31,550 nucleotides of DNA, taken from positions 1 to 31,550 of the forward strand of contig CAKOJO010000008.1 of NCBI GenBank assembly GCA_934090595.1, read 5' to 3'. Below are positions 6,956 to 15,032 of the stretch, piece by piece. Origin of the DNA: an uncultured Bacilli bacterium (GTDB lineage Bacteria; Bacillota_I; Bacilli_A; RF39; UBA660). The first letter of the stretch is position 1; each line of letters starts with the position of its first letter. Below the pieces are notes generated by a model. The model was given only the letters and a program-made list of their open reading frames with translations. It did not search any database and was not told the origin of the DNA. The translations under genes were made by a program, and so were the position numbers.

Positions 6956-8657
6956 ATTGTATTCAAACTATCCAAATTTTAAAACTATAGAATTTAGAGA
7001 TAAGGGATTTTCATTCATTGCTGGTAGTGAAAAAAACATTAGTAATAAAAGCACATATAATGGAGTAGGCAAGACACTTTCAATAGTCTTAATTGACTTT
7101 TGCCTTGGGGCTAATGCTTTGGAAGATTTAAAAAAGTTGGCATGCAACTTTTATTTAGAGGTTAGAATTAGCAATCAAAAATTTACTTTCTCAAGGAGTA
7201 CCATTAACAACAAAAAAATATATATTGATGATGATGAGTATACTGTTGATAAGTTTAAAAAAAAATTAGAGGAAATGTTGGCAATTGAAAGGCAAGATAA
7301 TATTTCAATAAGAACTATCTTATCGTACTTTATTAGATATAAAAAAAGTTCTTTTATAGATCCAATAATTACAAACAAATATACAAGTGTGAACAAGCCA
7401 GACTATTCTAGTTTGGTTAACGTATTTTATTTGTTGAATTTGGATACAAAACTATTGAAAGAAAAGCATAAAAATCATAAAAAATTAGACTCAGCTAAGA
7501 ATGCAAAAAGAAGTCTGGAAGATAAGGAAATCAAAAGTTTATTAAATAGTAATAATACAAATATAGATATAGAAATGAATATATTATCAAAAAAATTAGA
7601 GGAAAAATTAAAACTCCGTGAATTATACAAAGTATCTGATACATATGCAGATTTAAAATCAGAATTATACAATAAAAGAAATGCATTAAATGAAACAGCG
7701 AATTGCATTGAAATTATTAAAAGTAATTTGAAGAAAATAGCTTTATCCCTAGAAGAAAAGCATGATATTACGGTTGAAGAAATAAAAAAGTTTTATGGTG
7801 ATGTATATAATATTTTTCCTTCTGACATTATAAGAGAATTAAAAGAAGTAGAAGAATTTCATAATAATTTAATAAAAAATAGAATTAATCGATTATCAAA
7901 TTCAAAAATAGAATTAATGACAAAATTAAAAAACAAGGAACAAGATAAAAAATTAATTGAAAAGAGAATAGATGAATTATATTCAATTTTGGGTTCAAAT
8001 GGTGAGCTCATTGAGTATGATTCTATAAATAATGAAATAGATGCAATTAATAATCAAATATCTAAATATAAAATGTATAAAGATAATATTAGTTTAATAG
8101 AAAACAGAATACTAAAATGCACCCAAGACATGAATAGTAATAATTTGCTAGCTAATCAGTATCTGATAGATAATAAGGACAAAATAGATGAACTAAATAA
8201 GACATTTGCTAATTTGGTAGTAGACCTTTATGGTGATGAAACATCAGGATCAATAAGCATAAAAAATAATACTTTAAATAATTCTATACAGTTTGAAATG
8301 CAAACAAAAATTAAAAATGATTCGTCTACAGGAATTGGCAACTCAAAAATACTATGTTTTTCTACTATGTTATTATTTTTAAATAAAGTTAATATTGAAT
8401 TTATGATTATGGATAATAAAGTTCTAGAGGGAATAGCTAGCAATCAATTAGCAAATTATTTCAAGACAATTCACAATACCGATGATTTTCAGTACATTTT
8501 TACTATAAATCAAAATGAGCTAAATGAATTAAAAGTTAAACTTGGAGATGAATATGAAGAAATAATTGAAAATAACATAATTCTTAATTTAAATGATGAT
8601 GGTGATTCAGGTAAATTGTTAGGTACTACAATTGAACTAGATTTACAAGAAAAGTGA
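6942..8657 (+). CDS. ABC-3C system ATPase (DUF2326 family, SMC/RecN-like)
   Basis: A 571-aa ABC-class ATPase with a split nucleotide-binding domain. The N-terminus has a beta-rich start and a Walker A at about 38-45 (TYNGVGKT, K44). A long coiled coil runs about 165-425. The C-terminal half of the ATPase (about 455-571) has TGIGNSKILCFSTMLLFL in place of an ABC signature and IEFMIMDNKVLEGI as a Walker B-like strand, both typical of DUF2326 proteins. In the ABC-3C model it senses a nucleic-acid or phage cue and controls the nuclease-like partner encoded two genes upstream. The GTG start follows GGGGTGAT and overlaps the middle component by 14 bp. Codon use is A-rich like the whole island. Confidence 0.8.
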   Translation: MKLIKLYSNYPNFKTIEFRDKGFSFIAGSEKNISNKSTYNGVGKTLSIVLIDFCLGANALEDLKKLACNFYLEVRISNQKFTFSRSTINNKKIYIDDDEYTVDKFKKKLEEMLAIERQDNISIRTILSYFIRYKKSSFIDPIITNKYTSVNKPDYSSLVNVFYLLNLDTKLLKEKHKNHKKLDSAKNAKRSLEDKEIKSLLNSNNTNIDIEMNILSKKLEEKLKLRELYKVSDTYADLKSELYNKRNALNETANCIEIIKSNLKKIALSLEEKHDITVEEIKKFYGDVYNIFPSDIIRELKEVEEFHNNLIKNRINRLSNSKIELMTKLKNKEQDKKLIEKRIDELYSILGSNGELIEYDSINNEIDAINNQISKYKMYKDNISLIENRILKCTQDMNSNNLLANQYLIDNKDKIDELNKTFANLVVDLYGDETSGSISIKNNTLNNSIQFEMQTKIKNDSSTGIGNSKILCFSTMLLFLNKVNIEFMIMDNKVLEGIASNQLANYFKTIHNTDDFQYIFTINQNELNELKVKLGDEYEEIIENNIILNLNDDGDSGKLLGTTIELDLQEK

Positions 8658-8704
8658 AAAAGCTCAAGATAAAGAAATTTTAAACTTCTTAAGCTTATAA
8701 ATGG

Positions 8705-8713
8705 TGTTATAAT
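8705..8713 (+). promoter_or_regulatory. Extended -10 promoter of the HEPN gene
   Basis: TGTTATAAT is a consensus extended -10 element about 50 bp before the HEPN gene, suggesting it is transcribed separately from the ABC-3C operon. Confidence 0.5.
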
Positions 8714-8760
8714 AGTATATAGAAATTACTAACTATTTTTACTTATTAAGAAGGTGTGAT

Positions 8761-9987
8761 ATGCGAAAAAAATATAAAAGTGATTATTTTGGAACAAGAA
8801 TATTTTATAAATTAGATAAACCCATTGTTCTATCTAAAAAATTTGGAATATCATTGATTAATTATGATACAAATAAAACTGGATATGGCTTTTTCAAAAT
8901 AACTGATGATGTTGTGGGTTTTGATGATTTTGATAGGTATAGTGATGATTTTGAAGTTGTAAGAAAATGTTATAGCACGAATAAAAAGAAAGTAGAAGAT
9001 ATTTCTAAAGAATTGTTTAATAAAAAAATAACACTAAAAGATCTAGAATCGTATAAAGCATATAAAGAATATATATTATCTACAATTCTGATTGTTAAAT
9101 TTAATAAACAATATGAAGAAAGAATAACTTATGAACATAAAAAAATTATTTTACCGGATGAAAAGAATGAAAACCAAGTTATTAATTATATTCATTTTCT
9201 GAATTTTTTAACACCATATAATGAATTGTTTGAACTGGAAAATTATCCTAGTAAAGACTTCGAAATAATCATGAATGATATTCCTATGATATTTTTACAA
9301 ACATTTGCTGTCATAGACGATAGCAGAAATAAAATAAAGTTAAAGCCATTTAAATATATATCTAAAACTTTTGCAAACATTGTAAATGATACGAATAATC
9401 CTAGTTATCATTTAAAGGGATTTAGAGAGAATAATTCTTTAAATTTATTTAGATTAAATTTAGAACTCATTTTAGAAGTGGCGAGAAAAATGGAAAATTT
9501 ATTTGAAGATGACCTTTTTGTTGAAGTTTTTAAATATATAGCAAATGCAATATATGTCGCAAATAATAGTTATGATGATAGAACTTCTATTTTAATATAT
9601 AGTTCAGTAATAGAATCTCTTTTAACTCATAAACCAGATTATAATAGATTTAATGTTGAAGATTCTATAAGCAAGCAATTTGCTCTAAAAACATGCATAA
9701 TTTTAGAAAAAGAGTGTAAGAATTATGATATAGAAAAGTATTCAAAACGATGTAAATTGTTTTATGATATAAGATCAGATATAGCGCACGGAAATGTCGA
9801 AAACTATTCAAGAACGATAAAGCAATTTGATAAATTATATACTAAATCCGGTGATTTTAAAAATATTGAAACGACTTATGATGCTGTTTTAGAAACAGTG
9901 AGAATGGAATTAGAGAACATTTTGTATCACATTCTTAAATTATATTTAAAAGATAAAAAATATGTTGATTTTATAAAAAATAATTAA
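8761..9987 (+). CDS. ApeA-like HEPN domain protein, probable defence RNase
   Basis: A 408-aa protein. The N-terminal ~250 residues are of a type I do not recognise. The C-terminal region (about 275-390) resembles the ApeA-like HEPN domain: DDRTSILIYSSVIESLLTHK, then a helix (FALKTCIILEKEC), then CKLFYDIRSDIAHGN. The last contains the HEPN R-x4-H motif (R338 and H343), the catalytic pair of HEPN ribonucleases used in abortive-infection systems such as ApeA. It follows the ABC-3C operon by about 100 bp with its own promoter and an AAGAAGGTGTGAT ribosome binding site, in the same A-rich composition, so it is likely part of the same defence island. The N-terminal region may be the sensor, which is inference. 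Confidence 0.72.
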   Translation: MRKKYKSDYFGTRIFYKLDKPIVLSKKFGISLINYDTNKTGYGFFKITDDVVGFDDFDRYSDDFEVVRKCYSTNKKKVEDISKELFNKKITLKDLESYKAYKEYILSTILIVKFNKQYEERITYEHKKIILPDEKNENQVINYIHFLNFLTPYNELFELENYPSKDFEIIMNDIPMIFLQTFAVIDDSRNKIKLKPFKYISKTFANIVNDTNNPSYHLKGFRENNSLNLFRLNLELILEVARKMENLFEDDLFVEVFKYIANAIYVANNSYDDRTSILIYSSVIESLLTHKPDYNRFNVEDSISKQFALKTCIILEKECKNYDIEKYSKRCKLFYDIRSDIAHGNVENYSRTIKQFDKLYTKSGDFKNIETTYDAVLETVRMELENILYHILKLYLKDKKYVDFIKNN

Positions 9988-10075
9988 TAATAAAAACTAA
10001 ACTCATCAGGTGATGAATGTGTGTAATCACTAATTTATAAATTGTTTTCTTCTTCTAGTTTTTGTCAAATAATTT

Positions 10076-10104
10076 GTCAACTTCTTGTAAAGTTGACCTT
10101 TTTT
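10076..10104 (+). terminator. Terminator between the HEPN gene and parC
   Basis: GTCAACTT (10076-10083) pairs perfectly with AAGTTGAC (10090-10097), loop CTTGTA, then C and a T6 run. The parC promoter begins inside this structure. Confidence 0.85.
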
Positions 10105-10114
10105 CGTTTATAAT
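10085..10114 (+). promoter_or_regulatory. parC promoter, overlapping the terminator
   Basis: TATAAT at 10109-10114, TTGTAA at 10085-10090, 18-bp spacer. The -35 box sits in the loop of the preceding terminator hairpin. Confidence 0.55.
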
Positions 10115-10132
10115 ATATATGGATGTGATTAC

Positions 10133-12694
10133 ATGAAAAATATAATTGAGAAAATATATGATTATTCTTTAGAAGAAATAATGGGAGAACGTTTTGGTAG
10201 ATATTCTAAATATATTATTCAAGATCGTGCTATTCCAGATGTTCGTGATGGTTTAAAACCTGTACAAAGAAGAATACTTTATGCTATGTATATTGGTAAA
10301 AATACATATGATAAACCATATAGAAAGAGTGCAAAAACTGTTGGGGATGTAATAGGTTCCTTCCATCCACATGGTGATAGTTCTATATATGATGCAATGG
10401 TTAGAATGTCTCAGGATTGGAAGATGAAGAATCCTTATATTGATATGCATGGTAATAATGGGTCAATTGATGGCGATAGTCCTGCGGCATATCGTTATAC
10501 TGAAGCTCGTCTTTCTAAAATATCTAATGAACTTTTAAAGGATATTGATAAAAATACAGTATTATTTGCTCCGAATTTTGATGATACAATTATGGAACCT
10601 ACTGTACTTCCAGCTAAGTTTCCTAATTTACTTGTTAATGGTACTACTGGTATAAGTGCTGGTTATGCTACTAATATACCACCACATAATTTAGGTGAAG
10701 TGATTGATGCTACTATTAAGAGAATAGATAGTCCTAATTGTAGAATTGAGACTTTACTTGATATAGTAAAAGGTCCTGATTTTCCAACTGGTGGTATTGT
10801 TTTTGATAAAAAGGGTATTTATAATGCTCTTACTACTGGAAAGGGTAAGGTAATTGTACGTTCTAAAGTAGTTGAAGAAAAAGAAAAGGGTAAGACTACA
10901 TTAGTGGTTACTGAAATACCTTATGAAGTTTTAAAAACTAATATAGTAAGAAAAATAGATGAGATTAGAATTGATAAGAAGATTGATGGTATTATTGAGG
11001 TAAGGGATGAGTCTGATAAGGATGGACTTAGAATTGCTATTGATATAAAAAAAGATGCTAATAAAGAGTTGATTCTTAATTATTTATATAAGAATACTGA
11101 TCTTCAAGCTTCTTATAATTATAATATGATTGCAATTGTCAGAAGAAGACCTAAACTTCTTTCTTTGATGGATATTTTAGATGCATATATTGATCATTTG
11201 AGAAGTGTTATTCTTGCTAGAACTAAGTTTGATTTAGAACATGCTAAGAAAAGATATCATATTGTTGAAGGATTAATTAAAGCTATTTCTATTTTAGATG
11301 AGGTTATTGCATGTATTCGTAGGAGTAAAAACAAGGGTGATGCTAAAGATAATTTGGTTAAGGAGTTTGGTTTTACTATTGAACAAGCTGAAGCTATTGT
11401 AGTGTTACAACTTTATAGACTTACTAATACTGATATTGCTTTACTTGAAGAAGAGCTTGCTAATCTTAAGTTAATAATCGAAGGACTTACAAAGATTGTC
11501 AATGAAGAGGATGCTTTGAAGAGTGTTATGAAAGAAGAACTTAGAAAGATTAAGAAAGAATATGATATTCCTCGTAAGACTGAGATAGTGGATGAGGAAA
11601 TAGAAATAAAAATAGATATGGAAGCAATGATTCCTAAGGAAGATGTAGTTGTTTTAATAACTAAGGATGGTTATGTAAAAAGAACTAGTAAGAGAGGTTA
11701 TCTTGCTAATACTGAGGATCCTCTTCTTAAGGAAAATGATTATGTTATTGGTCTTTATGAACAAAATACACTTGATACTTTGCTTATATTTACTAATCTT
11801 GGTAATTATATATATTTACCTGTTCATGAAATACCTGATATTAAGTGGAAACAACTTGGAAAACATCTTAGTAATATTATTAAATTAGAGGAAAATGAAG
11901 TAGTTATTGATGCTATTCCTGTTAGTGATTTTAGTAAGAGGTTAGATGTTGTTTTAACTAGTAAGAATGGAATGATTAAGAAGACTTCATTAGAAGAGTT
12001 TAAAGTTAGTCGTTATTCTAAACCAATTTCTTGTATGAAATTAAAGAAAAATGATGAAGTTGTTAGTGTGTTCTTATCAGTATACAATGATATTTTTGTG
12101 GCCACTAATAAATGTTATAGTTTATGGTTTGATGTTAGTGAAGTACCATCTTCTGGTATTAAGTCAAGTGGTGTTAAGGCTATTGCTTTAAAGGATGATT
12201 ATGTAGTATCTAGTGTTAATTTTGATAAGGATATGTTCTATGTATCTGTATTTACTGATAAGGGTACTGCTAAAAGAGTTAAACTTAGTGAGTTTGAAAA
12301 GGGTACTCGTGCAAGACGTGGACTTATGATTCTTAGAGAAGTTAAAACTAATCCTTATCGTGTTATAAAAGTCTTTGTTAATGATAAGTGTAGTTTTGGT
12401 ATTAAGAGTGTTTCTGGTATTAATGTAATAAAGAGTACTGAGCTTAATATTTGTGATAGGTATCAAACAGGTTCAAGTATTTCATCATCAGAAGTTCTTG
12501 ATGTGTTTATGGTAAAGGATTTAGAGAAAGATTTAGATATTTCTTCATCTGATCTTGAAGAGGAAGTTTTAGAGGATGAAAAAAATGTTGATGAAACTCC
12601 TAAAAGAGAAGTGGTTATTAGAGAACAAGGTCATCAAATGTCACTTCTTGAAATAGATGATGAATTAAAGAAGATTGATGATATTATTAACTAG
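10133..12694 (+). CDS. parC: DNA topoisomerase IV subunit A
   Basis: An 853-aa type IIA topoisomerase subunit that cuts and rejoins DNA to decatenate daughter chromosomes. The N-terminal breakage-reunion domain is complete: IPDVRDGLKPVQRR, the FHPHGDSSIYDAMVRM region and AAYRYTEARLS with the catalytic tyrosine (Y122). The quinolone-determining positions are S83 and D87, the usual sensitive residues. The C-terminal half (about 500-800) is a beta-pinwheel of repeated blades. I see no QRRGGKG GyrA-box, only KGTRARRGLMIL, which favours ParC over GyrA. The final ~50 residues are acidic. The parE gene, usually next to parC, is not in the window; the defence island lies directly upstream instead. 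The ATG follows GATGTGAT. Confidence 0.92.
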   Translation: MKNIIEKIYDYSLEEIMGERFGRYSKYIIQDRAIPDVRDGLKPVQRRILYAMYIGKNTYDKPYRKSAKTVGDVIGSFHPHGDSSIYDAMVRMSQDWKMKNPYIDMHGNNGSIDGDSPAAYRYTEARLSKISNELLKDIDKNTVLFAPNFDDTIMEPTVLPAKFPNLLVNGTTGISAGYATNIPPHNLGEVIDATIKRIDSPNCRIETLLDIVKGPDFPTGGIVFDKKGIYNALTTGKGKVIVRSKVVEEKEKGKTTLVVTEIPYEVLKTNIVRKIDEIRIDKKIDGIIEVRDESDKDGLRIAIDIKKDANKELILNYLYKNTDLQASYNYNMIAIVRRRPKLLSLMDILDAYIDHLRSVILARTKFDLEHAKKRYHIVEGLIKAISILDEVIACIRRSKNKGDAKDNLVKEFGFTIEQAEAIVVLQLYRLTNTDIALLEEELANLKLIIEGLTKIVNEEDALKSVMKEELRKIKKEYDIPRKTEIVDEEIEIKIDMEAMIPKEDVVVLITKDGYVKRTSKRGYLANTEDPLLKENDYVIGLYEQNTLDTLLIFTNLGNYIYLPVHEIPDIKWKQLGKHLSNIIKLEENEVVIDAIPVSDFSKRLDVVLTSKNGMIKKTSLEEFKVSRYSKPISCMKLKKNDEVVSVFLSVYNDIFVATNKCYSLWFDVSEVPSSGIKSSGVKAIALKDDYVVSSVNFDKDMFYVSVFTDKGTAKRVKLSEFEKGTRARRGLMILREVKTNPYRVIKVFVNDKCSFGIKSVSGINVIKSTELNICDRYQTGSSISSSEVLDVFMVKDLEKDLDISSSDLEEEVLEDEKNVDETPKREVVIREQGHQMSLLEIDDELKKIDDIIN

Positions 12695-12797
12695 TGTCAA
12701 TTTGTGTAAATGTTTGTAAAGCAAACAAATTTTATGAATTTTACTTGTTGATAGATATTTTAGATATCAATTTTTGAAATTGTCTTAGAGCAATTTT

Positions 12798-12817
12798 AAG
12801 ATTTGGTATCTTTTTTT
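12798..12817 (+). terminator. parC terminator
   Basis: AAGAT (12798-12802) pairs with ATCTT (12808-12812), 5-nt loop, then more T's. A second weak hairpin (AAATTGT with GCAATTT) lies just upstream. Confidence 0.55.
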
Positions 12818-12890
12818 GTGTGAATTTTTACAGAGTGTGATTTTACAAGTATTTTTAGTTGTTTTATATTTAGTTCGAGGAGGTGATATA

Positions 12891-13796
12891 GTGAAAAGTA
12901 ATACTTATAATAAACCTGATATTAAGGACTTGTCGTATAGGCTTGATGAGAGAAGAGATGGTTATAAAATACCTATTGTTTCTGAGTATATGTTTAATGT
13001 AATGCTTAATAATGAATCTAGAAAACAGTTTATTTGTTATTTTATTTCTGGTTTGCTTGGTGCTAAGTATGATGAAGTATTTAATAGTATTAGGTTTATT
13101 AAGAATAAGATTGTCTTTAGAAAGAGTGAAGACTCTAATGGAGAGGTTGATTTTATTTGTAGAATTAATAAAGAAGTAGTAGGTATTGAAATAGGTGTTT
13201 GTGAGAACAGTAGGGATACTGAAAATAATATTGTGTTTTCTACTTTGAAGTTTGGTATGGGACTAAGTAATAAATCTATTTATAATATTGATAGACTTGT
13301 TTTGATTAATTTAAATAATTATTCTTATTATGGTAATGAAAAGTCTATTAATAAGTGCACTATGAAAGATAGAGATGCTTATTATGGAAATGATTCTTTA
13401 GAGTTTATTAATATTTATTTACCTGTTATTAGAGAGAAGTGTTATAATTTTAGTTTTTTAACTCGTTGGGAAAAGACTTTGTTAGTATTTAATGAAACAA
13501 GTGATAGTGTTCTTTCTAGAATATGTGAAAAATCTATTTTTAAAGAGTATGTTAGTTGTGCTAAAGAAGCTAGTCAAAATGAAATATCTCTTGCATATGA
13601 TAGAGTTGTTTATGAAGAAAAAGAGTATTTAAATGAAATTAAAAGTTCTAGAGATGATGGTTATTTCGAGGGTATGGAAGAGGGTCTTTTTGAGGCTAAG
13701 AAAAGTATTGCTAAGAGGCTTTTGTCTTATGGGGTTTCTTCAAATATTATTTGTAAGTGTACTGATTATACTCATGAAGAGCTTAAGTTTTTATAA
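12891..13796 (+). CDS. Rpn family PD-(D/E)XK nuclease / putative transposase-like protein
   Basis: A 301-aa protein of the Rpn (recombination-promoting nuclease, Transposase_31-like) type. After an N-terminal helix region (SEYMFNVMLNN, RKQFICYFISGLLG) comes the nuclease core GEVDFICRINKEVVGIEIGVC. The aspartate and glutamate of the D...E-x-K/Q motif are present, but the last position reads Gly, so catalysis may be altered. The C-terminus has the typical YFEGMEEGLFEAKKSIAKRL helix and a final TDYTHEELKFL motif. Family members cut DNA and promote RecA-independent recombination. The GTG at 12891 follows a near-perfect AGGAGGTGAT ribosome binding site; the 25 in-frame codons upstream are not used in this reading. 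Confidence 0.75.
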   Translation: MKSNTYNKPDIKDLSYRLDERRDGYKIPIVSEYMFNVMLNNESRKQFICYFISGLLGAKYDEVFNSIRFIKNKIVFRKSEDSNGEVDFICRINKEVVGIEIGVCENSRDTENNIVFSTLKFGMGLSNKSIYNIDRLVLINLNNYSYYGNEKSINKCTMKDRDAYYGNDSLEFINIYLPVIREKCYNFSFLTRWEKTLLVFNETSDSVLSRICEKSIFKEYVSCAKEASQNEISLAYDRVVYEEKEYLNEIKSSRDDGYFEGMEEGLFEAKKSIAKRLLSYGVSSNIICKCTDYTHEELKFL

Positions 13797-13799
13797 GAA

Positions 13800-13828
13800 A
13801 AGACAGTATGTGTTTTTCATACTGTCTT
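13800..13828. terminator. Bidirectional terminator between the Rpn gene and rnhC
   Basis: Perfect 11-bp inverted repeat, 13800-13810 with 13818-13828, and a 7-nt loop. It serves two convergent genes; the rnhC stop codon lies within its right edge. Confidence 0.85.
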
Positions 13829-14732
13829 AAATTATTTTAGTTCTTAGAACTCTTGATGTGTTTGAAAAGTTAAGTTTTGCCACATCTTTTAGGACGTCTT
13901 TTCCATATTTTTCTACTAGTTCTTGTCCTATTTTATCTACTTGTGGTCCTGCTCCTTTAGATAGTGGTAGGTGATATTTGTCACATATTTTATCGAATTC
14001 TTCTAAAAAGATGTATCTACTTATTATTGATGAGCATGCTACTGCTAGGTTTTTGTCTTCAGCTTTAGTCATGAATGTTATGCCAGTTACTTTATTTGGT
14101 ATTTCTGATACGTATTCATAATATTTTTTTTCTTTGGTGAATTCATCTATTATTACGTAGTCTAATTCGTCCTTTATTTCATTTTTTAAACTGTATAGAA
14201 CGTTATTATGCATTATTGCTTTTATTTTGTTCATATTAATATCTTCATTATGTCTTTCATTGTATTCCTTGTTAGTTAGTATTAAGCTTTTATATTTTAT
14301 TTTTTTGATTATTTCTGGTGCAATTTTTCTTATTTGATCATCTGTTAGTTTTTTAGAGTCTGCTACTTTGATTGATTTTAAATAGTCTATGTCTTTGATG
14401 TTTACATATGATGCAGTTACTACGATTGGTCCAAAGTAATCACCTGTTCCTACTTCGTCTGATCCAATAGCAGAGCAGTACATGTATTTTTCTTTATCTT
14501 GTTCTTGTTCTTTGTTATTAGTATTTTCTTTTAACTCAGTCCACATGTTTGCATCTATATCTGCACTTAATCCTTGGAACATTACTTTTCCTGAAGTGTA
14601 CATTGTTACTATTGTATCCATATCTTGTGCTTGAAATATTGCATATGGAGGAGTTTTATCTCTTAGTTTATCTTTATAATATTCAATCATTTTTTCTTTT
14701 GTTTCTTCGTCTACTTTTATTACAACGTTCAT
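13827..14732 (-). CDS. rnhC: Ribonuclease HIII
   Basis: A 301-aa enzyme that cleaves the RNA strand of RNA-DNA hybrids. The N-terminal ~80 residues form the TBP-like substrate-binding domain that marks RNase HIII (YAIFQAQDMDTIVTMYTSGKVMFQG). The catalytic domain begins at SAIGSDEVGTGDYFGP with D92 and E93, continues with VADSKKLTD, and has VIIDEF (D196) and the helical C-terminus. Length agrees with the Bacillus enzyme. I start at 14732, which has a GGTGAT ribosome binding site on the minus strand; the open frame continues 61 codons upstream but lacks family similarity there. It is convergent with the Rpn gene. Confidence 0.92.
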   Translation of the reverse strand: MNVVIKVDEETKEKMIEYYKDKLRDKTPPYAIFQAQDMDTIVTMYTSGKVMFQGLSADIDANMWTELKENTNNKEQEQDKEKYMYCSAIGSDEVGTGDYFGPIVVTASYVNIKDIDYLKSIKVADSKKLTDDQIRKIAPEIIKKIKYKSLILTNKEYNERHNEDINMNKIKAIMHNNVLYSLKNEIKDELDYVIIDEFTKEKKYYEYVSEIPNKVTGITFMTKAEDKNLAVACSSIISRYIFLEEFDKICDKYHLPLSKGAGPQVDKIGQELVEKYGKDVLKDVAKLNFSNTSRVLRTKII

Positions 14733-14783
14733 TTGTATCACCAAGTTAATTGTACTAAAAAGTGTTATTTTTGTAAAGAAGTT

Positions 14784-14811
14784 TTGATTTGGTGTTAATT
14801 TTTGGTATAAT
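14784..14811 (+). promoter_or_regulatory. Possible promoter in the rnhC-nuclease gap
   Basis: TATAAT at 14806-14811 and TTGATT at 14784-14789 with a 16-bp spacer. It would transcribe the repeat-bearing region before the nuclease gene. It is over 200 bp from that gene's start, so it may drive a small RNA or peptide instead. Confidence 0.4.
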
Positions 14812-14924
14812 GTATTTGTATTGAAGAAACAAAATAAATAAAAGACAATAGAAGTTATTGTTGATGAAGAATCAGTATGTGAGTAGTTCTTTAATACTTC
14901 TAGTGATGGAAACAATTATAAAAC

Positions 14925-14968
14925 AAGCCGAAAATAAGCCGAAAATAAACCGAAAATAAGCCGAATTT
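14925..14968. repeat. Four tandem 11-bp repeats
   Basis: The unit AAGCCGAAAAT occurs at 14925-14935 and 14936-14946, as AAACCGAAAAT at 14947-14957 and AAGCCGAATTT at 14958-14968. The unit equals about one helical turn and is GC-richer than its surroundings. It lies 65 bp upstream of the nuclease gene. Part of it overlaps a 31-codon open frame at 14864-14959 that lacks a ribosome binding site. Confidence 0.85.
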
Positions 14969-15032
14969 GTTTTTTAAAAGAAGTTTTAATTTGTTGATAT
15001 ATAAATGATATTATATATGTAGTGAGGTATTT

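Noticed and set aside
9990..10075. Attachment-site-like direct repeats flanking the defence island
   Set aside because: I compared the left (5396-5738) and right (9988-10075) edges by eye and found no shared repeat beyond chance length.
14733..14915. N-terminal extension of rnhC
   Set aside because: The extra 61 codons show no RNase HIII similarity, and the internal ATG at 14732 has the ribosome binding site.
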